Part shown: piece by piece, positions 33,418-43,800 of the stretch
How positions within the stretch are numbered: the first letter of the stretch is position 1
Layout of the letters: each line of letters opens with the position of its first letter
From: Tetracentron sinense
Lineage: Eukaryota > Streptophyta > Magnoliopsida > Trochodendrales > Trochodendraceae
Direction of reading: 5' to 3'
DNA length: 64,000 bases
Assembly (NCBI GenBank): GCA_015143295.1
Contig: CM026557.1
Location: 31,815,965 to 31,879,964, forward strand
Notes under the pieces: model-generated
Databases searched by the model: none
Told to the model about the DNA's origin: nothing
The model's input: the letters and a program-made list of their open reading frames with translations, nothing else
Translations under genes and position numbers: made by a program

Positions 33418-33755
33418 TTAGGCTTTAGGTCTCTAGGGTCACTTAGAATCTTATACCACGGCTTGACAAGAGCATATGTCAGGAAACAAGTTAGGAAGAA
33501 AGTAAGTCGGAAGAGAGTCTTGATCCAAGTGTAAGACTAAACTTTAGTCTTAGTCAAAATGGTTATTTCAACCAAGTACGAGCCTTAGGAACGCTAGAAC
33601 ACCAAAGTATAACATTATAAATACTCTGATGACTTAATGCGATGTATATTAGTATTATACAACTAATACAAATTGGATTATTGTGAAATGGCATTGAAGT
33701 AAACTGTGGTTTCAAGTTAGACTCATGTGGTGTTATTATTCTCAGGACTTGAGTC

Positions 33756-34995
33756 ATGAGACGGAACACACGGGGTCGTGGACCACATACCAGAGCTTCC
33801 TCTTCTTCACGGGATGAGGATGAGCAGCCGGACCTCTCTCGAGTCTTAGGCTCTATTGCTGAGACACTCGCCATACTGGCGGCTCGGCAGGCTATACCAT
33901 CATCGGCGGCACCTACTCCACCGCCCGTAGCTCCAGTACATCGTACCGCTGGAGTTGAGGCATTCAGGAGATTGAGGCCTCCATCCTTCCATGGGAGTGT
34001 GGACCCTCTTACCGCGGAGGCATGGATCCTCCAGATGGAGAAGATCTTTACGGTCCTCTCACCTTCAGAGGAGGAGAGAGTAGCATGGGCAGCTTTCATG
34101 CTAGAAGGCGAAGCCCATCATTGGTGGTTGTCCGCACTGAGGACGAGAGATTTGACCATGCAGGGTCTACCTTGGACTTGGGAGGAGTTCAAGGATACTT
34201 TTTACAAAAAGTATTTTCCGATTGGAGCACGGGAAAAGAAAGAGAGAGAATTCATCAACCTTGAGCAAGGTTTGATGTCGGTGGCACAATACGAGGCCAA
34301 GTTCTCGGAGTTGTCGAGATTTGCGCCTCATATGGTTGCTACTGAGGCAATGAAGGCGAGGAGATTTGAGCAAGGGCTCAAGGATGTGATTATGGAGAAG
34401 GTGTCCGTTTTCAGGCATACTACCTACCCTGAGGTAGTAGACAAGGCCTTATTGGTCGAGGCCAATTCGGAGACAGTGTCCAAGAAGAGGGAGTTAGCGA
34501 GAGGCCAAGCTAGTAGTTCAGCACCTCCAGAGAGGCGGACTCGTTATCAGTATGCGTGGCCAGCACCATCGATGAGGCCTTCTTATGCGCCTCCAGCTCC
34601 ACGGCAGTATGTGCCTCAGGCACCGAGACCGCAGGCTCTTCCAGCCCCACGGCCTGTTGCACCTCAGACGATGAGGTATGCTCCACTTCCGGCCCCTCCG
34701 ACTTATGCACACGAGGTCTGCACTTCATGCGGCCGAAGGCACCCGGCAGGGGATTGCCGAAGGGCATCGGGTGGATGTTTTCATTGTGGTCGCCAGGGCC
34801 ATATGATCAGGGATTGCCCCAGTCGGCATTTACCAGGCCAGTCTCAGGGGATTAATCCACCAGCACGCCCAGCAGGATCATATCAGGCGTCATCTCAGAC
34901 TACCCGGTCTACACCTCAGTCTCGCCAGGCAAACCAGGGGCGTGTATTTGCTTTGACAGAGGGTGATGCACTTGCATCTGATGATGTGGTGCAAG
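33756..34995 (+). CDS. gag: Gypsy_C Gag (exon 1 of gag-pol)
   Basis: The ATG at 33756 opens 413 codons. An Arg/Ser/Pro-rich N-terminus (about residues 1-65) leads to the retrotransposon gag capsid domain (FRRLRPPSFHGS, AEAWILQMEKIF, HHWWLSALRTRD, EFINLEQGLMSVAQYEAKFSE). A Pro/Ala-rich linker and two zinc boxes follow: CTSCGRRHPAGDC and the canonical CCHC knuckle CFHCGRQGHMIRDC, which binds RNA. Gag assembles the cytoplasmic particle in which reverse transcription occurs. Unspliced, the frame runs on to 35090 through intron sequence with no family resemblance, so I end the exon at the GTACGC donor. The start matches the decayed copies in families A and B. Confidence 0.92.
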
Positions 34996-35137
34996 GTACG
35001 CGTTTGGAATTATTTTCGTTATTCGTGATTGATATGTTGTGTTTTATTCCTTGTGTACATACTTGGTATGATATATATATATACCTATGAGTATACTCTG
35101 TTGATGCATGGATTGACTTAGTTAGTTAAAATTTCAG
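34996..35137 (+). other. Intron-like segment between gag and protease, Gypsy_C
   Basis: The 142-bp AT-rich segment has donor AAG|GTACGC and acceptor TTTCAG|G, with TTGAC about 24 bp before the end as a possible branch site. Removing it joins 1,240 nt of gag to 3,287 nt of pol in one frame (4,527 nt, 1,509 codons with stop). Unspliced RNA would give Gag with a 31-codon tail; spliced RNA would give Gag-Pol. Confidence 0.75.
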
Positions 35138-38100
35138 GAACCCTACTAGTCAATGAGTATTTGGCTCGAGTATTGATTGATACCGGGTCTACTCATTCGT
35201 TTGTCTCGCCGAGTTTTTCAGAAGGTTTTTCTGCAGGGCCAAGTCAGCTAGAACCGGAGTTAGCCATTTCGACTCCTCTCGGCAAAACAGTATTGGCAGA
35301 TAAAGTGTATAGAAATAGTGTGGTCCAAGTTGGAAGCCACGAATTGGCGGTTGATCTCATCGTCCTTGGATTCCAAGACTTTGATGTTATATTGGGAATG
35401 GATTGGTTAGCAGCACATCATGGGCATGTAGCTTGCTTTGAGAAAATGGTACTCTTCAAGCCAGTAGAAGGAAAACCATTCCACTTTCGCGGGTTGAGAA
35501 GTAGATCTATTGCTAGTTTTGCGGCGTTGGGCTTAGCTAATCTCGAGGCAAAGGACTCATCGACTATTCCGGTTGTGAGTGAGTTCCTGGATGTATTTCC
35601 AGAGGAGTTGCCAGGATTGCCTCCAGATAGGGAGATTGAGTTTATGATCGAGCTTGCACCAGGCACAGCTCCTGTTTTCAGAGCTCCATATAGGATGGCC
35701 CCTATTGAACTCAAGGAGTTGAAGACTCAGTTGGAAGAATTGCAAGGCCTTGGCTTCATTCGACCAAGTGTCTCACCGTGGGGTGCCCCGGTGTTGTTTG
35801 TTAAGAAAAAAGATGGCTCGATGCGGATGTGTGTCGATTACCGGCAATTGAACAAAGTCACCATAAAGAATAGGTATCCCTTGCCTAGGATTGATGACTT
35901 GTTCGATCAGTTGAAGGGAGCGAGATTTTTCTCGAAGATAGATCTTCGATCGGGTTATCACCAGTTGAAGATTAAGGCGGAAGATGTTCCCAAAACTGCT
36001 TTCAGGACTCGATATGGGCACTACGAGTTCTTGGTAATGCCTTTTGGACTCACGAACGCGCCGGCAGCCTTTATGGATTTGATGAACCGGGTGTTCCGGC
36101 CACACCTTGATAGGTGCGTGATTGTATTTGTGGATGACATCTTGGTCTATTCCCAGACACGGGAAGATCACACACGCGACCTATGCCTTGCCTTGGAAAT
36201 GCTAAGAGAGCACAAGCTATACGCCAAACTTAGCAAGTGTGAGTTTTGGTTAGAAGAGGTGGCATTCCTAGGCCACGTTGTTTCTGCAGAAGGTATATCG
36301 GTAGATCCAAAGAAGATCGAAGCAGTTATGAGTTGGGCGAGGCCCAAGAGTGTTACCGAGATACGCAGCTTTCTTGGATTGGCAGGCTACTATAGGAGAT
36401 TCGTAGAGGGTTTCTCTAGCCTTGCAGCACCACTCACTTACCTGACAAGGAAGAGCGCCAAGTTTGTATGGAGTGATAAGTGCGAGATCAGTTTCTTGGA
36501 GCTGAAGAAGAGGCTTACTACAGCCCCTGTCCTTACTGTGCCATCTGGACCTTATGGGTATGAGGTGTATAGTGATGCCTCACACGTTGGACTTGGGTGT
36601 GTACTCATGCAGCATAAGAAAGTCATTGCCTATGCATCAAGGCAATTGAAGGAGCATGAGAAGAATTATCCCACGCACGACTTGGAGCTTGCGGCGGTCG
36701 TGTTTGCACTTAAGATTTGGCGTCATTACCTTTATGGGGTGGAGTTCTATGTGTTCACTGATCACAAGAGTCTCAAGTATCTCTTTTCCCAAAAGGAGCT
36801 GAATCTAAGGCAACGGCGTTGGATGGAATTTTTGAAAGACTATGATTGTACCATTCAATACCACCCGGGTAAAGCAAATGTAGTGGCAGATGCTTTGAGT
36901 AGAAGACCTCAAGGGTTGTTAGCACATATGTTGGTTCAAGAATGGAAGCTACTAGAAGATTTGGCAAATCTGGACATCAGTGTGAATGACTCTGTCCGTG
37001 GTCCTACCTTGGCAAATGTTACGGTTCGGCCGTACATTATAGATTTGATCCAAGAATATCAAGCCATGGATGCTGAATTGTTGGCTTATCGGGACAAGGA
37101 AGTTGCTAAGGGTAGTGAGGACTTCTCTCTCACTAGTCGGGGTGCTATCACCTTCAAGGGAAGACTGTGCGTCCCAGCCAATGCAGATCTTCGAAGAGAA
37201 ATTTTGGATGAAGCACACCGTTCGAAATACACAGTGCACCCAGGGGGTACAAAGATGTACCGGAACCTCAAGAGTCACTTTTGGTGGCGGAATATGAAGA
37301 GGGAGGTTGCGGAATATGTGGCACGGTGCTTAGTGTGCCAACAGGTGAAAGCAGAACACATGCGACCCGCCGGTCTATTGCATTCCCTTCCGATTCCCGA
37401 GTGGAAATGGGAGAACATATCCATGGATTTCATAGTTGGCTTGCCAAAGACGGCAAGGGGCTCAGATGCGATATGGGTAGTAGTGGATCGTTTGACAAAG
37501 TCCGCTCATTTCTTACCCTACCGAACTACTTTCAACTCAAGTCAGTTGGCTGCACTATACATCAAGGAAGTAGTTAGATTGCACGGAGTGCCTGTTAGTA
37601 TTGTGTCGGATCGGGATCCAAGATTCACGTCAAGATTTTGGAAAAGTTTCCAGGAGGCTATGGGTTCCCGACTTGATTTCAGCACCGCTTTTCATCCACA
37701 GACGGATGGACAAACCGAAAGAGTGAACCAAGTCATTGAAGACATGCTTCGGGCTTGTATGTTGGATTTCAGAGGTAGTTGGGAAGAGCACTTGCCATTG
37801 GTTGAATTTGCCTATAATAACAGCTATCAAGCAAGTATTCAAATGGCACCATTTGAGGCCTTGTATGGGCGAAGTTGTAGGTCTCCTCTCTATTGGGATG
37901 AGGTAGGCGAAAGGAAAGTGCTTGGTCCGGAGTTGATTGAGCAAACTGCAAACACAGTTAAGATCATCCGGGATCGATTGAAAGCCGCTCAAGATCGCCA
38001 GAAAAGTTATGCGGACACACGCCGTAGGGACTTGGAATTTCAAGTAGGGGATCAAGTTTTTGTGAAAGTATCTCCTAGCAAAGGGATCATGAGATTTGGG

Positions 38101-38424
38101 AAGCGAGGCAAGCTCAGTCCTCGGTATGTTGGGCCTTTTGAGATTATCACACGAGTTGGTGAAGTTGCTTATCGAGTAGCTCTTCCACCTCACATGGCTA
38201 CAGTTCATAACGTCTTCCATGTGTCCATGCTTCGGAAGTATCTTGCGGATCCTTCGCATGTCATAGACTTGGAACAGTTGGAGATTCGAGAGGACCTCAC
38301 CTTGATTGAAAAGCCAGTCCAGATTTTAGATCGAAGGGAATCAGGTGCTTCGCAACAAGACAATCCCTTTGGTTCTTGTGCAATGGCAACACCATGCTCG
38401 GGAAGAAGCTACATGGGAGCGTGA
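35138..38424 (+). CDS. pol: Gypsy_C Pol (protease, RT, RNase H, integrase)
   Basis: The frame is open over the whole span. The protease catalytic motif DTGS is at 35179-35190. RT has the conserved [14 protein letters not shown] and [12 protein letters not shown] blocks and catalytic FVDD at 36127-36138. RNase H begins near 36560 ([10 protein letters not shown], first Asp at 36574) with [18 protein letters not shown]. Integrase has its HHCC zinc site (about 37216-37345), then catalytic Asp near 37425, Asp in SDRDPRF near 37609, and Glu in GQTERVNQ near 37717. The GPF module ([10 protein letters not shown]) is at about 38115. A one-base insertion near 38337-38342 shifts the frame, so the last residues are foreign and the chromodomain is lost. 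The integrase core is intact, but targeting may be impaired. Confidence 0.93.
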
Positions 38425-38462
38425 AGCCGAAGTCAAAGCAAAGTACCCAGAATTACTTGAAT
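38337..38462 (+). pseudogene. Out-of-frame chromodomain end of Gypsy_C pol
   Basis: In the adjacent forward frame the sequence from about 38343 to a TGA at 38462 matches the chromodomain end of Gypsy_B (aligned with 19773-19899, including the EEATWERE block). This places the single-base frameshift precisely. Such chromodomains follow integrase in Tekay/Del chromoviruses. Confidence 0.85.
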
Positions 38463-38554
38463 GAAGTTTCTGTGTGAAGTCTGTATATGACTTGTAATGT
38501 CCTTTTTGATTTGTAATGCAAGTAGTGTCTGAATTTCGAGGATGAAATTTTTGT

Positions 38555-38567
38555 AAGGGGGGGAGGA
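38555..38567 (+). other. Gypsy_C polypurine tract
   Basis: AAGGGGGGGAGGA abuts the 3' LTR. Confidence 0.9.
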
Positions 38568-41198
38568 TGTAGAGCCCCAGACTTTTCCATGCTTAATACA
38601 TGACACTTTCGTTGTCATCTTGCCTTTTAAGAGGTATGATTAATAAATGAGGAAGAATTTGGAAATTTCGAAATGTCAGAATTGTTCCTCTTCGAAGTAC
38701 GAACACAACGCAAGTTGAATCGTCAAAATCGGACGAACGAGTCAAAAGATATGGCCAAAACAGTCTGTACCTGTAGGAAAACGTATACTGTGTGCATCCG
38801 TTGTACAACTCACCACGGGCACGTTGTACAACTCACCACGGGCACGTTTGTACAGCACAACGAGTTGGCACTATTCATAGTACAACGAGTTGGCACTATT
38901 CACAGCACAACGAGTTGGCACTATTCACAGCACAACGAGTTGGCACTATTCACAGCACAACGAGTTGGCACTATTCATAGTACAACGAGTTGGCACTATT
39001 CACAGCACAACGAGTTGGCACTATTCACAGCACAACGAGTTGGCACTATTCATAGTACAACGAGTTGGCACTATTCACAGCACAACGAGTTGGCACTATT
39101 CACAGCACAACGAGTTGGCACTATTCATAGTACAACGAGTTGGCACTATTCACAGCACAACGAGTTGGCACTATTCACAGCACAACGAGTTGGCACTATT
39201 CATAGTACAACGAGTTGGCACTATTCACAGCACAACGAGTTGGCACTATTCATAGTACAACGAGTTGGCACTATTCACAGCACAACGAGTTGGCACTATT
39301 CACAGTACAACGAGTTGGCACTATTCACAGCACAACGAGTTGGCACTATTCACAGCACTATTCACAGAAATCCCAATAAGGGTATTTCGGTCTTTTGGTC
39401 AGTTCACTCTTACCTTAAGAGTTTAATCTGAGCCTTTAGGGCATCATTCGACACTTAGAGAGTTTGAGAGAATAGAAGAAAGAGGAGAAGGCGATTCCAA
39501 CCTAGGGTTTCCATTTGGGAGAGAAATCAAAGGGTTTGAAACCCTAGATCAACCTCCAGCCCGTTTTTCTTCAAGATCAAGGCACAAACTCGTGAGGAGC
39601 ATCTCCTCAAACTAGGGCAGCAGCTACACAGTCGTTTTGGAAAGGGGTTTCTTCCTCATTTCTTCAAGGTCGGTGCTTCTTACTACCCTCCTAGTTATAG
39701 TTCCTCTTTCCCCTTCTTTACTCTTCATTTTCTTTCATTTACACATGTGCTATGAGATGGATAAATGGTAAATGGTGAATGGTGAATGGTGAATGGTGAA
39801 TGGTGAATGGAGATGGAATGGGCGATTGGATGCCAATGGTTGTGTGTGATGAACAAATGGGGAAGGGCATTGTTCCAATAATGAATGTACATGTATGATT
39901 TGAGTAAAACCCATCTAGAAAAGCATGTTGTAGGGTAAATCCATAATGAACACACCATGTTTGATGAAATGCCAAGGTGAACACAGTGAGCTGAAAATCT
40001 GGAAATGCATGCCTAATAAATTATGAATATTGCTAGGGACTATGATAGTGTGTTTCCTGTTTTCCCATAATGCTATGAATACTACATTACTCAATCTTTG
40101 ATGCTATATGTGTTGTGAAATTACCCAAATGTCATCTTTAAATTTGAATGCAAGTATGTACACGGTTTCCACGAGCACGGCATGCATGGCATGATTTATC
40201 GAGGTTTTCAAGAACATGGTTAGAGGTGGGACATATCCTACGATATGTTTTACCTCGCTTTTCACAAGAAGACAAGAACCAACATTCCACGAGGGGTCTC
40301 CCCTCACTCACAAGTGCATATCATGAAGAAGGGTCTCCCTTCCCTCGCAAGTACATACATATCATAAAGAAGGGTCTCCCTTCCCTCGCAAGTGCATTGC
40401 ATAAAGAAGGGTCTCCCTTCCCTCTCAAGGCATCTCACAAGGACACCTCACAAGGATATCTCACAAGTTACATGATCACAAGCAAGCACGCATGACATGC
40501 ATGACATGACACGACATACAAGAATCAAGCAAGATAGACATGACAAGCTTTCAAGTACAAAAAGATATTTCAAGTCAAGTCAAGCACACGATGTTTCAAG
40601 AGGATTTATCGGTTTTCTACGAATTACAAGCATGATTATAAACTGCTTTACTTCCTTGTATGATGTGAATTGTTTCCGTTTGACATATATGAATTGCTCC
40701 TGATTATGTATTGCTATTTCTACGCTATAATTGTTGGTTAGTATTTAGTACCCGCTGAGTATTCCATGCTCAGCCGTACTTCTTTTGTCGGCAGGTTCTG
40801 AGGGAGCTGCTGCCCCATTTGATGTTTGTGCTCCTGGTCCATGGGTGGAAGAGGAGTACGCCGAGGAGCCTTTGGAGGAACCTCCCGTAGAGGGTTATCA
40901 GTAGGTGGTGATTAGATTCTGAGTGGATTAGCTGTGGGTGAGATGAGAGTTAGATTTATGTATTTTGGCGGGCATGTCCACTCTTTCGTATGGATTACTT
41001 TTTGTATAAACTTGGATTTGTGTATGTATATACATAGAGGTTTGGTAGTCTTCCGCTGTGCTATGTTAGAGTATGTTTCCACTGTTTATATCCTCTATTG
41101 TATATGCTCTGTGGGTTTTGCAGGTTAGTTGTCAAGCAAGTCATGATTAGTCGTCCAAAGTTCACTCTAACTCCTAGGGTGGGTTTTGGGTCGCGACA
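38568..41198 (+). repeat. Gypsy_C 3' LTR
   Basis: It is nearly identical to 30725-33401. The 25-bp array has 20 units plus a 12-bp partial unit (38856-39367) instead of 22. Four hairpins (40291-40420), H3 (40754-40774) and the short frame (40794-40904) are all preserved. GAGGA follows. Confidence 0.96.
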
Positions 41199-41203
41199 GA
41201 GGA

Positions 41204-43120
41204 TCCATCTCTTATCCTCCATTTTTTATGGAAATAATTATGCCTATTGAAAAACTTGTATGAGAGCCTTTCTAAAATCTTTGGATGAGAGATTATGGAT
41301 CTCTATTGAACAAGGTTGGACCCATCCAACAAAGGTCATAGATGACCAGACAATCCCTAAACCTTCTTCTGAATGGACCAATGTAGATCTTGAGAGGTGT
41401 AGATGTAATAATAAAGGTCTTAATGCAATCTTCACTGCTGTCACACCCAAAGAATTTCGTCGTATTTTTAAATATGACACTTCGAAGGAAGCATGAGACA
41501 TTCTTCAAATTACCCATGAAGGGACTATAACTGTCAAGATCTCCAAACTTCAAATACTGACCTCTAAGTTTGAAAATTTGATGATAATGAAACTTTTGAC
41601 AGTTTTTATGCTAATCTGAGTGACATTGCCAATTTTAGTTTCAATCTAAGGGAAAGAATTCCTAAGTCCAAAATTTTTAGAAAAATTTTGAGATCTATAC
41701 CTGAGAGATTTTGATTGAAGGTTACCACCATCTAAGAGAGCAAAAATATTGATGCTCTCAAAATCGAAAAGATGGTTGGTTCTCTCCAAACCTATGAGTT
41801 AAATATGAACCCATCTAAGAAACCAAAATCTATTACCTTGAAATCCATCCAGGAATCCATAGATGGTTCAGATAATGACTCAAATGATGATAAAGAAGAG
41901 TTGGCTTTATTTGCAAAGAAATTCAGAAGATATCTGAAATTTAATAAGAAATTTAATCTGAAATGACAAAAATCTTTTGATAAGCCTAAATCCAAGCACT
42001 TTGAAAATAAGAAACATCTTAAAAGTAGAAACAGAAAATCCCAAGGTGTTCAATGCTATGAATGTCAAGGCTATGGCCATATTGCTGCTAAGTGCTCTAA
42101 TCAGAAAAGATTTAAGGGCAAGGCAAGAGATGACAATGAATTTGAATCTCAGGAATCAAATAGTTCTTCTTGTGAGGAGACTAGAGGTTATATGGCCTTC
42201 ACTGTATCCTTATCTGGGGTTGAAGAATCTTCTTCAAATGCTGTGAGTAACCAACACCATAGTGATGCTGAGGATGATGAAGAGAGTCAGAATGACTCAG
42301 AGTCTAAGGGAGACCTCGAGGTAGCCTATGATGAGCTGTTTGAGGAATGCCTAAAGCTAAAAAAGGCTCAGTTTTCCATGTCCAATAAGGTAAAATCAAT
42401 TACAATGGAAAGAGATGCCTTAGACCAAGTGGCTTCAGGGTTGAAAGCTCTTGTGTCACAGCTTGAGGAAGAGAAGGCTTCCCTCCTTGTCGAGACTCAC
42501 CTTCTTGAATCTGATTTGCATGCTTGTCTTGATGAAAAGACAAGTCTTGAAATCAAGTTAGCTGATCTTGAGCAAAATCAAAGGTGTGGAGATGTGAAGG
42601 GAACTCTACATACCTCGAACACTGAGCCTAGTGATAAGAGGCACCCTCCTAAAAATAGGAAAGACCCCTCTACTCAGAAATTCATTCATACATGTCATAA
42701 ATGTGAAGAGAATGGTCATATTAAGCTTCGATGTCCTAAACTTCAAAGAATGTCCAATCTTGGTTCTATGAACCAACATAATTTTAATAGGAATCTTCAA
42801 AGGAGAGTTAATATACTAGTGGATATGTCTAGGAAGTTAAATGATGATATATTGAATATTTATAATAAATCTAGACAGTGGCATGGTTGAGACACTCCTT
42901 ATGCTAGATATAAAGGAGGAAACGCAAATAACCAATATGTCCGCCATAATTCTAGGACTCAATCTTGGAAGAAGAGGAATAGGAGGAAGAGGCAAAAGGT
43001 CATACTTACCTCAACTGAAATGGTTAGACCAAATGGTCAATCAAACTGCTAAAACCATTTGGGTGAGAAAGGAAGACCTGAAGGACTTCACTTAGCCCTT
43101 GCCTGTCATAACCTAGGGTG
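41204..43120 (+). pseudogene. gag: Copia_D gag, main part (SIRE-like)
   Basis: The frame continues the eight codons at 30701. A UBN2-type gag (RAFLKSLDERLWISIEQGW, then FTAVTPKEFRRIF) is broken by stops at about 41245, 41495 and 41713. A zinc knuckle (CYECQGYGHIAAKC) stands at about 42053-42095. The open stretch 42192-42890 encodes an acidic segment, a coiled-coil-like Glu/Leu-rich segment (LVSQLEEEKASLLVETHLLE) and a second knuckle (CHKCEENGHIKLRC). A long gag with coiled coil suggests the SIRE/Maximus copia lineage. No protease or later pol is found, so the element is truncated here. Confidence 0.82.
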
Positions 43121-43800
43121 TGTTTTGTTTGTTATATCTTGTCCTAGTGCTATACTGCTTGTGTATACTAGTAATTTTTATTTTTATTTTTTGTTATCTG
43201 TTTTGGTTTGTTTTTCTGTTTTCTTTATTTTGAAAAATTCAAAAAACAATGAAAAACTATAAAATCCAAAAATAGTTTTGTCATGTTGCCCTTGCATGAT
43301 CTTCATTCCTTATGTGATCTTTATTTCTATACTTGTCTAGGGTTGAACATGAGTTTGTTGCTAATTGAGGATATATCACCTTCATAGTCTCTTGGTTAGA
43401 GTAAAAATTAGGCTGGTTTTATCTTGCACAGTTAGAAACTTATTCATGTCTATATGTTTTACAATTTCACATGCACTCTGACTGATTCTCTTGAGAGGTC
43501 TATTTTCCAATCTGTACGTGTTTGACTTATCCCAAAAGTGTGACCTTGGATGACCAATCTAGAATGATCATATTATTAGTTATCCCCATTTTGCGTACCT
43601 CTTTGAGCAAAAATTGTTGCAATGAAAATGGCTACCTACTGGGCTAGTGTGAAAGTCACTATTGGATGCAAATAGTATGTAATGGCTACCTATGCGCGCG
43701 GACAATAATTATCTATCTGGATTGCTAGAGTGAAAGCCCCTGCTACCAATAACTAGGACTACCTACCTGGATAGTGTGAAAGTCATTGCATGAAAAAATA
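43121..43800. other. Non-coding retroelement-like spacer
   Basis: No gene is visible. T-rich sequence gives way to a loose repeat of the phrase CTACCT...GGNTAGTGTGAAAGTCA, seen three times at about 43630-43665, 43712-43745 and 43760-43790. It resembles the untranslated 3' part of SIRE-type elements, but this is only an impression. Confidence 0.4.

Larger units (their letters stand above)
30725..41198 (+). mobile_element. Gypsy_C: nearly intact Ty3/gypsy chromovirus
   Basis: LTRs at 30725-33401 and 38568-41198, the 5-bp duplication GAGGA (30720-30724 and 41199-41203), a perfect primer site, a purine tract and an almost uninterrupted gag-pol define a complete young element. The LTRs differ by about four substitutions that I can see, one single-base indel and tandem-repeat copy number. 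The only evident coding defect is a frameshift at the chromodomain. It is the best candidate here for recent activity. It interrupts Copia_D gag. Confidence 0.97.

Noticed and set aside
33563..34099. 178-codon minus-strand frame over Gypsy_C gag
   Set aside because: It is the shadow of a GC-rich coding sequence and shows no domain.
33756..35090. Gag of 444 codons read straight through
   Set aside because: The last 31 codons lie in the AT-rich intron-like segment and match no family member; the gag similarity ends at 34995. The longer form may still exist as the product of unspliced RNA.
35418..38259. Several minus-strand frames of 60-209 codons opposite Gypsy_C pol
   Set aside because: They overlap a well-supported polyprotein in antisense and have no domain similarity.
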